From Platanthera guangdongensis (lineage: Eukaryota > Streptophyta > Magnoliopsida > Asparagales > Orchidaceae): a stretch of DNA of 64,000 nt. The position numbers and the translations under genes were made by a program. The stretch is taken from contig CM077157.1 of assembly GCA_039583875.1 (NCBI GenBank), positions 73,966,346 through 74,030,345 on the forward strand, in the 5' to 3' direction. Below the pieces are notes generated by a model. That model did no database searches. It worked only from the letters and a program-made list of their open reading frames with translations, and was not told the origin of the DNA. Below, piece after piece: positions 1 through 10,682 of this stretch (the stretch's first letter is position 1; each line of letters opens with the position of its first letter).

Positions 1-208
1 CCAATGTTAGTCAACAATGGGTCACCAAACATAGGACCATACAATGTAATCCCTCATTATGTGATCCATGGTGTTGACTAATGTGTAGCCTCTCTATTGG
101 GATACACTTCATATTTCAAGTAGTAGGATTGATTGGAGAAAAGAAGTGTTGCTGACTTTATTGAAGAAAAGAAAATTCTCTTGAAGGAAAATTTTTCTAA
201 GTCTTTCA

Positions 209-935
209 CTCGAGTAGTAGTTTGATTACTCGAGTTGAATACTTAGTAAATACTCCAGTAAGTCTATTTGTACTCAAGTAAGGGAAATAGCTCTCGAGTA
301 GTCTAAGCATAGCTCTCGAGTAGCCAAGTCCACTACTCGAGTAGACTTTCACTTATTCTCTAGTTAACAGTTTTTCCTCTCAAAATATATTCCAAGTCTT
401 TTACTCGAGTAGTCATGTTAACCACTCGAGTAGATAAGTATTTTGTCTCGAGTTACGGAAGGAAGATTCTCGTGTTGTTTTACCCCACTCGAGTAGTTCA
501 ATTCATGTACTCGAGTAGTCTTTCTACTACTCGAGTAGTCCAGCTCTAATACTTGAGTGATCAGATTTTTATCTCTTAGAATTTTTCTAAGTCCTATACT
601 CGAGTAGTAATATTCATATACTCGGGTAATTAATCTACTTCTCTAGTAGTCTATCTACTTATCTAGTAGTCCAGTTTCAGTACTCGAGTAACCAGAATTC
701 TTCTCCCAGAAAATCTGCCAAGTCTTTTCTCGAGTAATATTTCTAGTACTCGAGTAGTTCATCTCTACGTCTCGAGTAATCATATTAGCACTCGAGTAAG
801 TCTTTTTCTACTAGAGTAATTACTCATCCAATTCTAAATTTTCTCAAGGACTTCTGCTCGAGTAGTTTGTTTCTATCCTCTTGAGTAATCATATTAGTAC
901 TCGAGTAGCTTATATTTCACTCGAGTATTTAAGTC
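209..935 (+). repeat. CTCGAG palindrome array in U3 of A-family LTR
   Basis: About 20 exact CTCGAG hexamers, mostly in the context ACTCGAGTAG, are scattered at irregular 20-50 bp intervals, with further one-mismatch copies (for example CTCGGGTA, CTCTAGTA). The spacing is irregular and the intervening DNA is not repeated, so this is an array of sites rather than a simple tandem satellite. The array stops about 110 bp before the TATA box. The same motif recurs at 45013-45228 in the body of element A and in its 3' LTR. Confidence 0.9.
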
Positions 936-1045
936 TGATTTTCTAGAAATTCGCTAAGTCCAAAACAGACAGGATTTTCAAATGCTGTAACGTGATTGGT
1001 CCACATGTATGTCATCAATGATAATTATGACAGCTAGGGAGATCT

Positions 1046-1052
1046 TATATAA
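1046..1052 (+). promoter_or_regulatory. TATA box of A-family LTR
   Basis: TATATAA sits in a less biased stretch downstream of the CTCGAG array and about 715 bp before the LTR end. It is the best candidate for the U3 core promoter, with transcription start (start of R) expected about 30 bp downstream. Confidence 0.6.
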
Positions 1053-1594
1053 GGTCTTGTCAAATCAACTAACCGTAACAAGCTGTCTAGATCTATTCTA
1101 AGAAATCTGAATCGTATTTTCTCTTTATAAAAATGAAAGCCGCCGCCCGCTTCGTCGTGCAAATCGGCTCGGGTTTTCGACTCAAGAAGATTCAGATCAA
1201 GGTTGACTTATAGATCGAGATTGTTCTTCAACTACTCATCATCTCTTGGATTGTGTGAGTCAAAGATATTCCAGATCCAGATCTTGTCGAGCCTCTTCTT
1301 CAACTATTTCCAAAAAAAGCCACAAAGATCAAAGAAGAAGACTTTGGCCGACAGTTTCCAGATCTGAGAAAAATATTCTATTTGTATTTCAAAATTTCTC
1401 CATTTATTTTTGTAGGAGATTCTTTTCCGAGAGTTGGAGCTTTTGTCTCTGAGTTGTAGGAATTTTTTATCTTTCGAGTGTAGATCCGTGTTGTGGATAG
1501 AGATTGTAAGAACTTTGTTCCGAGGCATAGGATTGGTTTTCAATCTGAGATGGTAGAGTAGCTGAGTCTAGTGCTTTGCTAGATTGGTGAGGGA

Positions 1595-1630
1595 AAGTGG
1601 ATGTACCCAACATTGGGGAATCACTATAAA
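1595..1630 (+). repeat. Conserved R/U5 block shared by copia families A, B and C
   Basis: The block reads GTGGATGTACCCAA, a short spacer, then GGGGAATCACTATA. Near-identical blocks occur at the equivalent distance from the LTR end in B (15213-15248 and 25814-25849, minus), C (27242-27277 and about 34731-34764, minus) and B2 (59523-59560, plus), although the surrounding LTRs have diverged. Its conservation suggests an RNA-level or termination role. The role itself is not visible in the sequence. Confidence 0.7.
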
Positions 1631-1762
1631 CCTGTTGTCGTCTGTGAATGCTTGGTAGATTATTGTGTGCATAGTTCGATAATTTTTTATTCCGCAAAAA
1701 GATGCACAACTCACCTATTAACCCCCTCTAGGTGATTTAGGTAGACAACTGAATTACTTTCA

Positions 1763-2890
1763 CCATGGTTTTCTACCTTGTGGGTTCTCCAGAAACCACC
1801 CATCCGGCGGTCGTGCCGTCGGCCGACGATAGCCCCCACCTCAACGGAGGTGGTGGCGGTGGTGGCCGGCCAGGGAGTTGGTCGGGTGGCCGGGAATGTG
1901 GCCTAGATCTTGCTCCAAGTCGGATGGACCGTGACCATTGGCTGGAGGAGGAAGAAGGCTAGCAGTCGCGCGATCTGCTTCAAGATCTGTGTCGATCCTT
2001 TTTTTATTAATTGTATTATATGAATATTCTATCACATAATATCAGATACATTAGGATTTAAATTAAAAATACATAGAGGCCATTTCTGAAAAAGTTGTCA
2101 ACATGAAACTTGTAGATCTATGAGTCTATTTTAATATAAAATTTATTTGAACCAATTTGGATTTCAGGCCAGACCACAGAACTCATTTTGGTGAGGTCTA
2201 TACTTAGGCTAGATTAGAGATTATTTTGAGTGCCCCCATCAATCCAACCATCCAAATGACCTTAAATTTGGTCATGGACTTAGTCTTGTCTATTCCTAGG
2301 ACATATCCAAAAATGAGAATATTTGGAGAAAAATTTCTATAGTTTGGTAAAAATTTAATAATCCTAGTAAATTTTAATTAAGGGGCAAAATTACATCACC
2401 AACACCCAAAACTTTGGTGGATGGTCTTAGGGGTCATCATGAGTCACTGGTTAAAATCTTGACCCATTTCAATATGATTTGACTGAGTTTTGATGTGACT
2501 AAATTTTAGGCCCTTAAAGGTGAGTTTAGGGTTTAGGATTTTTGGGGCATGGAGGGGCCAATCCTCACCCAAATGGGTTGGGGCTCTGGCCAGATTCCCA
2601 AGGTCAGTAGGGACACCGTCTCTTAGAGTTTGGGAAGAGTTAGGGTGGCTGGGACTTAGGGCCATAGTTCAAGCCTTGGATTGAGCCTGTTAGGGTTTGT
2701 GAAGGACCAAGGGTGTTTAGGATTTGGTTTGTCTTGGGGTTTACCCCATGTGTTTCTAGGGTGGAGCAATGCACTAGGAAGGAATTTGGTAGTATTTGGA
2801 CACATGCACTCCACTTAAATCACATGGAAATTATTTAGGTCTATACACCTTAAGGAATAAATAAAGGGTCTTATGACCTTGGATCCTTTG
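1763..2890. other. Unassigned non-coding DNA between A LTR and E remnant
   Basis: The first ~270 bp are GC-rich, with a GGTGGTGGCGG-type run, followed by AT-rich DNA with no ORF longer than about 75 codons and no recognisable domain. No TG/CA LTR edges, terminal inverted repeats or array motifs were found. It may be worn transposon DNA. Confidence 0.4.
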
Positions 2891-4103
2891 GAAATTTTGA
2901 TGCAGGCCAAAGCCTTGCCGCCTGGGGATCTACGGATTATCACTATTGTCTCTCTACGATTCGAATTTTCACTCGCACAAATTACCACACCACGCACACT
3001 CTGCGCAAAATTATCATGTTCACGCTAATGTACGGGTAGCCAAACCGCTTAGGATCGGATAGAGGCGATAGGCCAATATCCTTTCCGGCTAAAAGGGCCC
3101 ACCCGGTCCGAGCGAGCGAAGGTTGTACCAAAAGAGATCTACCAAAACTATGATTCGAGAAAAGGTAGATCTCTCCCAACAAAAGTTACGAGGTTCGCCA
3201 AACCTTTTGCGAAATTTATTTCAATTAAGATAAACACAAACAATCGAAGAAAGCCACGAAAATTTCAATGATTCTAAATCCAACGCCAAGAGTATCCACC
3301 ACGAAATTATCTAGGGAAGGAATCACACAATGGTAGAGATTTTCATTACCCCAACCAGAATAGATGATTCCGGTTATCTCGCTTGAATCGCCCTTCGACG
3401 GTTCCGCCGGAGTTGCGCCGGATGGAGAGAAACCCGTCCTCCTTCGTCGCGTCACGCCTCAGCCGAGATCCACGAGAGCTAGCCACAAGCACATTGATTT
3501 AGCCACCTAGAGAGAAGGGGTGGCCGGATTCTTCCTTGAGGAGGAAGAGGGTTGTCGGGTTTTGCTTGTGGGAGGGTGGTCGGCTATGGAAGTGTTGGAG
3601 AGGAGGCTTGGGAGTTGGCGGCTTGGAGGGAGGGGTTGGGAGGCCGAGAGAATCAGGGAGGGAGTGGAGGTGGAGACCAAGAGAGGGAGGAGGCTAGGGT
3701 TGAGGGTGGGCCGAATTTAGAAGAGGAGGGAGAGGGGGAAGATTCCTTTGGTGGTAGAATTTCAATTTCTCATTCAACTTCTTCCACAAGAAAACAATAC
3801 ATGCCTATATATAGGCTTCCATCATTCTTTGGCTATATGCAGCCCTTCATGAAAAAATAGACTCTAATGTTTCAAACCCAAAATGAAATGAAAAATGCTC
3901 AAAACAAATAACGTGATAAATTCAAATAATAATAAAATTATTCAACTAAATAATATTATGTGGTCTTGCGCCGTGGACGGAGGTTGTAGCGACGCTCCAC
4001 ACGATCATCATGGCGACGCAAATCCTTTGTTGGAGACGGAGAAGGATCCTCCGCGAGCAAGCTTGCATCATCTTCCATAGGTTGGGGGTCATTGTCTCCA
4101 TCA
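2890..4103 (-). repeat. Putative 3' LTR of chromovirus E
   Basis: By analogy with element D, the E LTR should start on the minus strand at TGATGG (4103), inside the end of the pol ORF. The region contains a TATA-like box, then pyrimidine-rich leader DNA resembling a plant transcript leader. The far edge is not clear: no convincing CA end or TSD was found, so 2890 is approximate. Only one copy is present, so the LTR cannot be confirmed by self-comparison within the window. Confidence 0.45.
3805..3814 (-). promoter_or_regulatory. TATA box of putative E LTR
   Basis: CTATATATAG is a perfect palindrome, so it reads the same on both strands. The minus strand is chosen because it lies about 300 bp inside the putative minus-strand E LTR, a position similar to the TATTTAAAGG boxes of D. 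Confidence 0.4.
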
Positions 4104-5630
4104 ACCCTCCCGGCTCGAAAGTACTCATCACCGATGAGTTGTCCTGTAGGTAACACCATAGGAGAGCATCATCCAAAAGAGCCACCTCCGATTCCGGAAG
4201 CCAAGAGTCATCGGAGGTCGGACGATCACGCCAACGTATCAAGTAGCTACAAATATCACCACCTGGAGAGGAGAACACTTCATCTTTGATGATCCTGTCT
4301 GGAAAAAAGTGTGTCCTGGGAAACTAGGGAAAAGCATTAGGTAATAAAGGAGGAAAAATTTCTTCATCAACTACCAACGTACCTCCATTGGAAAATGATG
4401 GAGGGAGCGATCCAGGCACAAGCTCACCCCACAACCGATTAAAAAATGTAGTGGAGCTAAATGGATAGTTAGATAATTCCAGTGGCGGAGAAACATACGG
4501 TGTTACATCAGAAACATTAAAAATAGGGGAAATACCCCAATCAGTTGGTAACTCCAAAAGATATGCGTTTTTTCTTCTAATTTCCATAAGATCCGAAAAG
4601 GCCCAGCTCGTCGATGCGCTAACTTTTTTATAGTGCCCGAAGGCATCCGTTCATGGATGAGATGCACTAAGACTAAATCGCCAACCTTAAAGTGAGTTTT
4701 TGTTTGTGTACGTTAGCATGAGCTTGATAAGATGCGTATTGTGTGGTTAGTTTTTCATTTATGTGCTTATGCAAATTATGAATGTGAGAGGCAAAATCCT
4801 GTGCAAATTGACTTGATTTATAGGATGGCGGTAACAAGATCAAGTCAAGTGGCACAGGTGCTTTATAACCATGCAAGATCTCATTCGGAGACAAGCCAGT
4901 AGACCGATTTTTGGAATTATTATACGCTAGCTGAGCATGAGGAAGGATAAGGACCCATGTACCATTGTGGTCTCCCACAAGGCATCGTAACAAACTACCT
5001 AAACTTCTGTTTACCAATTCCGTTTGCCCATCCGTCTGTGGATGGTAGGCCAAAGAAAACAAAAGCTTGGTGCCCATAATCTTCCACAAGGTCTTCCAAA
5101 AATAACTAGTAAATTTTACATCTCTATCGGTCACTATCGATTTCGGAACGCCCCGATGTCCAACAAATTCCTTAAAATATAACTTAACAACATGTGACAC
5201 ATCATTGGTTTTACTACACACAATAAAATAAGACATTTTGGAAAGCCGATCTACTACTACCAGAATAGAATCATGACGTCTAAACGTGACAGGCAGGCCT
5301 AGGATAAAATCCATTCTAACGTCTTCCTATGGAATGGAAGGAATCAGAAGAGGGGTATAAAGTCCCGCATTAGTCTTGTTGCCCTTGGCTAATTGGCACG
5401 ACCGACAACTTCCCACGATTTTATTCACCGTTGACTTAAGACCGGGCCAATAAAACTTGTCTTCTACTAGAGTAATGGTCTTGTCATGGCCAAAGTGTCA
5501 ACCCATCCCGCCGCTATGCAATTCCCACACGATGAAGTGGCGTCGGGACGAACGTGGAATACATAGCTTTGAGTGATTGAATAGATAAATGTCACGAATA
5601 TAATAAGACGAAATGGTTATGGGTGAGTTT
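3956..5630 (-). pseudogene. Chromovirus E pol 3' fragment: integrase plus chromodomain
   Basis: Read on the minus strand, this is the C-terminal half of a Ty3/gypsy pol closely related to element D. In order it shows a degraded integrase zinc-finger area (about 5400-5560), the catalytic core with MDFILGLP, IVTDRDVKFTS and YHPQTDGQTE (5314-4900), the integrase C-terminal region, and a chromodomain-like stretch LIRWRDRPTSDDSW (about 4235). It ends with YNLRPRRK and a TAA at 3956-3958. The frame is interrupted between the core, the linker at 4587-4324 and the tail, so it is a pseudogene. Gag, PR and RT are missing from the window. The tail runs into the presumed LTR as in D. Confidence 0.85.
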
Positions 5631-5639
5631 TGGTCGAAG

Positions 5640-5985
5640 TAATTTTATAGTGCTATTAACCTCTGAGATTTACCCTAGGATGTTTAGAAAACAGTATCTC
5701 ATACTTGTTGGTATAATCTCCACCTTGCCCTATATGAAGATTTTGAAGTAACCATGGTTAGATTAACTTAGAATGATATGAAACTCTGGCAAAGTTAATA
5801 AAATATCATTTACAGGCAATAGTAAATTATTTGGATCATTTGGGCATTTCCTCTTAGTAGTTCATTTGTAAAGTAAACTAGTGCACCATATTTTGATTAA
5901 TAGATAATAAATAGTATACTTTGCTGTAAAATTGTGTTACTTGTGATGGAGACAATGCTGTTGCGGCCGACATTGATTCCCATAT
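5640..5985. other. Unassigned AT-rich spacer
   Basis: AT-rich DNA between the broken end of E (minus) and the broken end of F (plus). No ORF, LTR edge or array motif was found. It joins two truncated gypsy fragments and may mark a deletion or rearrangement point. Confidence 0.4.
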
Positions 5986-7118
5986 GAAGCTTGTTAAAGG
6001 GTGAAGGTGGAATGCAAGAGCTACGGTGGTTTGCTACAGTCGTTGCCCATCCCCGAGTGGAAGTTGGAGGATATCTCCATGGACTTTGTCCATGGGTTAC
6101 CTCGCTCACGCTCAGGGAATGATTCGGTGTGGGTGATCGTTGATCGACTGATGAAAGTAGCCGGTTCATCCCTATGAAGATAGAGGCGCACGTGGATGTC
6201 TTGTTACGCCTCTTTGTGGAGCAGTTCGTAAGGTATCATGGCATGCCTAAGAAAATCGTTTCTGACCGGGATGGTCATTTCACCTCAAGGGAGTGGTAGG
6301 TAGTACAGACGTATTTGGGTTCGCGCCTTACCTTTAGCACCGCATTTCATCCTCAGACAGACGGGCAGTCTGAGAGGACCATCAGAACACTGGAGGACCA
6401 GTTGAGGTTATGCGTGTTGGATAGAGGAGAACCGTGGGAACGACTTTTACCGCTGGTGGAATTCTCCTATAACAACAACCATCAAGCTAGCATCGTCATG
6501 ACGCCCCATGAAGCCCATTACGGAAGAAGGTGTAGAACCCCCTTGTCTTGGGTGCGAGATGAAGACCCGAAGGCGTTGGGAATTGAGTATATTGATGATA
6601 CGGATGCTGTGGTTAGACTGATACGGGATCGCATGTTGGAGCCTCAAAGTTGGCAGGCGAAGTATTATAATGCAAAGCACCGGATGGTAGAGTTTCAAGT
6701 GGGTTATAAGGCGTTCCTGAAGATTCGGCCGATGCATGGAGTGTCACGGGTGCATGGTGTGAAAAAACTCAGCCCAAGGTACGTTGGGCCTTACACTATA
6801 CTGGAAAGGATTGGCCCGTTGGCCTATCAGTTGGAGTTACCGCCGGAGCTAGAGAATCTCCACGACTTGTTCCATGTATCGTCGCTTTGAAAGGCACTGT
6901 TGCGGCCCGATCAATATATCCCCACCACTGATGGTGATGTGGCGACAGATTGGTCTGTGCAACTAGAGCCGGTACAGATCGTAGACAACGAGACAAGAAT
7001 TTTACGCCGCAAAAGTGTTCCCTTGGTGAAGGTGCTATGGTCTAATCATGGGAAGGAGGAGTATACATGGGAGCCGATGGACTTGATGCAAAAACGCTAC
7101 CCGGAATTAATTCCTTGA
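5986..7118 (+). pseudogene. Tekay/Del-type gypsy F: integrase and C-terminal chromodomain fragment
   Basis: The sequence opens in the linker before the integrase core ([11 protein letters not shown]). It continues through the catalytic core motifs [21 protein letters not shown] and AFHPQTDGQSE, the GPY/F-like stretch RYVGPYTILERIG, and the C-terminal VPLVKVLWSNHGKEEYTWEP segment typical of Tekay/Del chromoviruses. It ends at TGA 7116-7118. At least two in-frame stops break it: TAG after TSREW near 6298, and TGA after the SSL motif at 6888-6890, where family members usually have Arg. Gag, PR, RT and RNase H are absent, so this is a 5'-truncated element. Its 3' LTR follows at 7221. Confidence 0.9.
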
Positions 7119-7347
7119 GGTTATTTTGTTTAAAAGCATATTTTGTCTTCTGTTATGCTTTTTCTCCCATAGCCTTAGCCTGATTTCGGGGACAAAATCT
7201 TTTATTTTGCTTATAGGATTTGTAACGTCCCGATTCGCACTAGGCCCCTCGTCCGCATTTTTGGGTCCGGAGAGCTGACTTGGGCTCAGAGAAGTGCTGA
7301 CAGCGTGGCTGCACTTGTAATTGGGAGGAGAAATCGGTACAAAATAG

Positions 7348-7850
7348 GACACGGGTAGAGACACGGGCGTGTCCCTACCCGTGTGGGGGACGCCAGTTCA
7401 CGAGTCGATAACTCGAGTATGTCCTGAGAAGGACACGGGTAGTGACACGATCGTGTCACTACCAGTGTGCATGATGGCACGGTAGGGACACGGCGTGTCC
7501 CTACCCATCTGTGTCGAGTAGAGCTCGATGAGGTGTGTCCCGAGGAGGACACGGGTAGGGACATGGGCGTGTCCCTAACCGTGTGCGTCGAGTTCAGATC
7601 GACGAAGAGTACCCCAGTAGGACACGGGTAGAGACACAGGCATGTACCTACCCTTGTGTGTCTAGTTGAGTTTGTCGAGGCGTGTCCGGATAAGGACACG
7701 GCCAAAGAACACAGTTGTGTCATGTCGACATGGGTCGGGACACGGGTGCGTCCCTACCCGTGTCAAGTATTGAACTGACACTAAAACCGTCGTCGACACT
7801 TCACCCAAGCAGGACACGGGTAAGGACATGTGTTTGTCCCTACCCGTGTC
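7348..7850 (+). repeat. ACACGGG...CCCGTGT palindrome array in F LTR
   Basis: Repeated units of GGACACGGGTAGGGACAC and its reverse complement face each other around GGGCGTGTCCC cores. At least seven hairpin-like units are separated by unique DNA. The array sits immediately upstream of the TATA box. The core ACACGGGCGTGTC is shared with the array of gypsy G, although the rest of the two LTRs differ. Confidence 0.9.
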
Positions 7851-7859
7851 ACTTTTCAC

Positions 7860-7866
7860 ATATAAG
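7860..7866 (+). promoter_or_regulatory. TATA box of F LTR
   Basis: ATATAAG lies 10 bp after the last palindrome unit of the F array, followed by a plausible leader. It is the most likely core promoter of the LTR. Confidence 0.6.
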
Positions 7867-9152
7867 GGTTGTGAAAACCCTAGTCGTTTTCACAACTCAT
7901 TCCAGCCATTTTTCTAAGAGAACTTCTGTAAAGAGGGAGAAACTGTTGGAGCAAGTCCTAGACGAGAAGATCTGATACCGCCGTGAAGGGGAAAATGCCG
8001 CTGAGAAGAGTCACAAGATCCATGGCCGGAAATAGTGGAAATATCGGAAATGAGGTGAGCTTCCTCCCCTCTCCCTTCGTGCTAGATCTGTAGATATCTA
8101 GGAGATATGTCGACTCAAAAGATTCTTGACTAGTGTGATTTCTCTAGGAAGAGGCCGTTCTAGGGCTTGTGCTCTAAGGCTAGTTTTGTCTTCAACCTCT
8201 CCAACCTTCTAGGTGAAGATGGGGGATGGTTTCGTGAAGAATCATGGCTTCAAGTGGGTGAATAAGGGAGGAAGAATTTCTAGTGTGATTTTGGAAGACT
8301 GGCTTGAGGAGGAAGATGAACCGATGCCATTCATTTCGCCTTAAGATGCGTGCAGAAACTGTGTTCTGCACGTAGTGATCTTCTTGTCAATTTTCAGGTG
8401 TGATATGTTCAGATTTGGGCTTTCGACTAAACATGAAAGTTGAAGTCCTTGTAAATACCTTTCCAACGAGTGGTTGCATGACTTCAGACGAAGTCTGTAG
8501 CCATGAGAACGTATGAACGCAAATGACGTCCGATAAATCCTGCATGAAGAAATTGTGTTCTGTACGCATCAGACTTCAATGTCGATTTCAAGTATGATAC
8601 TATTGAATCTGGGTTATGGTCTGAACATGAAAGTTGTAACCCATGGCAAGACCTTTCCATCGAAGTGTTACAAGCCTCCACCAGATTCCAATAGCTTCAG
8701 GAATCGCCGGTCGATGTTACTGTCCAGATTTATTCTGCACTTAAATATTGGGTTTTGTATAACATGGATTTGGATTCGGTGGATTCAATGTTGCAATTAA
8801 CTTGAGGTTTGGGTGAACTCTTTTATGTTAATCATCTTAGTTCTATAATTAATGAAGTTTAATAATTGGATCCCATGAAATTGATTTGTGAAGCGAAGCA
8901 CACTTAAACAGAATGATTTGATAGAAATTGGTAGACTAATATAAATGCGCATCATGTTTATAATCTGTTGAAATCAAATGGAATGACATGTAGGAAGATA
9001 ATCTATGGCCATGTGAATAACTATTTAATAGATTGAATTTAGTAGTCCAATGCTTGGAGTGTCATCTACCTACGGGTAGCATTGTGGAAGGGTGTAAGTG
9101 TGGTGTTGACCGTCACTAGTTGGGATTACGTTGAGATGAGTCAAAGTCGGAC

Positions 9153-9540
9153 GGTTGGGCTTGGTCCTCGGTGTTCATTTCCCGGGGCTCCTTCCGTGTT
9201 GAGTGGATGGTTGGGCTTGGTTCTCGTGCTTTCTCTGAGGCTCCTTCAATTCCACGGTGATATGGAATTGCATGCGTTGTGAGTCGACACGCGGTGTCGT
9301 AATCCTGGGTTAAGGATAGTGTGGCAGGTCTACGGGCTCGCCGATCGTCATACTGACGGGAATTGACAGTTAGACTCTACGCAGTTGGGCTTGGTCCTCG
9401 GTGTTCACGTCCTGGGGCTCCTTCAATGCCAAGTGAACGGTTGGGCTGGGTCCTAGTACTTACTTCCGAGGCCCCTTCCGGGTCACACAAGGCCAGATCG
9501 GGGCTTGGTTCTCGGTGCACATCTACCCGAGACTCTCGCT
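9153..9540 (+). repeat. Degenerate 56-60 bp tandem repeat within F LTR
   Basis: The phrase GGTTGGGCTTGGTCCTCGG begins with variations at 9153, 9209, 9383, 9439 and 9499, followed each time by a GGGGCTCCTTC-like segment. The 174-bp gap equals about three units, suggesting a decayed longer array. Confidence 0.75.
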
Positions 9541-10531
9541 GGGCCATAGTACGCATGGGCTCTGCTGTTGTGTTCTTAGCATTGAGGCGTACGGAGGCCT
9601 AAGTGAAGCAGTGTGGATGCCCGCTTAGTAGTAGAGAAGCCCGCTCTACTGTCGTCGCCTGGCCAGGACTGTTGATGCCTGAGAGGTTAGCTACCTGCTA
9701 GAAAAGTGGGAACTACTAGTCTGTGTCGACATAACGATTACATGTGTGTGATCATGGGTGAGTCATTTCATAGCATACATACCATCTCATTACATTGCAC
9801 AACAAGATCCTCATCGTATAAGTTTATATGGGCACTCCTATACAATGAGTTGCTTTATGTTATACCGATCCTTAACTTATAAGCTTGTATGAGCATCCTT
9901 ATAAGTTAAGTTACTTTCCTGCTGTAGACACTTATATTTTGATGGATGGTTATAGCACTTGTAGAACTGCTAGATTATACCACTGTTAATCTTTTTGTAC
10001 TATTACCACCTACTTGTACCTGTTACCTTACTTGTTATATATTGTACCCTTGTTCCTTTCTCTGCCCGGTGCCGAGGAGTCGCCGAGGGAGGGGATGTGA
10101 AGCCACTTAGTATTTTCGACTAACAGTTGCTACGTCTTCCTTTTTAGGAGGTCACCCCGCAGGTACAGCAGCCGCAGACTATGTAGTAGGAGAGCTAGGC
10201 CAGGACGACAGGGCCTGAAGGGATGGTACCGTCGCTACCGTCGGTTACAGATGTGAGTGTTGAGCGACTCTGATGTAGCCGTTGGGCATTTATTATCTAT
10301 ACTCTGATATTGTAGAAGCATGTTTTAGCTTCTTTATTTTATATACTTGGACTATTATGTTTGTGTGGATTTGACTTCTTGATATTATATTTTGGTTGGG
10401 TTGGCATAATTATTGATATTGGTTGTAGCCGACAGAATAGGCGTCTTGTGGTACATGTTAGCATGTGTGCTAATGCTACCACAAGGCGGCTGTTTTGGCC
10501 GTGTTTTGGGATCCGGGAGGGGGGTCTTACA

Positions 10532-10599
10532 CAAAAAGACGGACAACTCACCTATTCACCCCCCTCTAGGTGATTTAGGTAGACAACTGAACACTTTCA
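10532..10599 (+). repeat. 3' tail of the 5' LTR of copia A
   Basis: This segment matches 1697-1762 (the end of the other A-family LTR) and ends at CTTTCA directly before the primer binding site. The rest of this LTR is missing: gypsy F's LTR abuts it at 10531. F therefore appears to have inserted into, or been fused by recombination to, this LTR. Confidence 0.85.
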
Positions 10600-10614
10600 A
10601 TTGGTATCAAAGCC
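10600..10614 (+). promoter_or_regulatory. Primer binding site of copia A (initiator tRNA-Met)
   Basis: ATTGGTATCAAAGCC directly follows the LTR end. It matches the plant initiator-Met tRNA 3' end complement TGGTATCAGAGC with one change, and marks the start of the A interior in plus orientation. Confidence 0.85.
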
Positions 10615-10682
10615 ATGTTGATCAATAAAAGGTTAACACCTTGATAAGATCTGACTAGTTGTCTTTTGAGAATTTTCGAAGC

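Larger units (their letters stand above)
1..1762 (+). repeat. LTR of copia family A, 5' end cut by window edge
   Basis: This stretch aligns by eye with the 3' LTR of element A at 48080-48724. Window base 1 corresponds to about base 125 of that LTR, so the full LTR would be near 1.9 kb. It ends at ACTTTCA (1762), and its last 70 bases match the A LTR tail at 10532-10599. The base after the end is not the expected primer binding site (the sequence reads CCATGG), so this is either a 3' LTR or solo LTR of another A copy, or a 5' LTR whose interior was lost. It contains a U3 palindrome array, a TATA box and a U5 block shared with families B and C. Confidence 0.85.
7221..10531 (+). repeat. Long (3.3 kb) 3' LTR of gypsy F
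   Basis: It starts TGTAACGTCCCG directly downstream of the F coding end and ends GGGGTCTTACA, where copia A LTR sequence resumes. The TGTAAC start and long length fit Tekay/Del LTRs. It contains a palindrome array (7348-7850), a TATA box, and degenerate internal repeats including two related ~150-bp blocks (about 8346-8490 and 8541-8700) and a 56-60 bp family at 9153-9540. The matching 5' LTR is not in the window. Confidence 0.8.

Noticed and set aside
1765..1962. 65-codon Gly-rich ORF after the A LTR
   Set aside because: Low-complexity GGTGGCGG run, no homology recognised, no supporting signals.
10600..10614. tRNA gene
   Set aside because: Only the short complement to the tRNA 3' end is present (PBS); the same at the other PBS sites. 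No cloverleaf.
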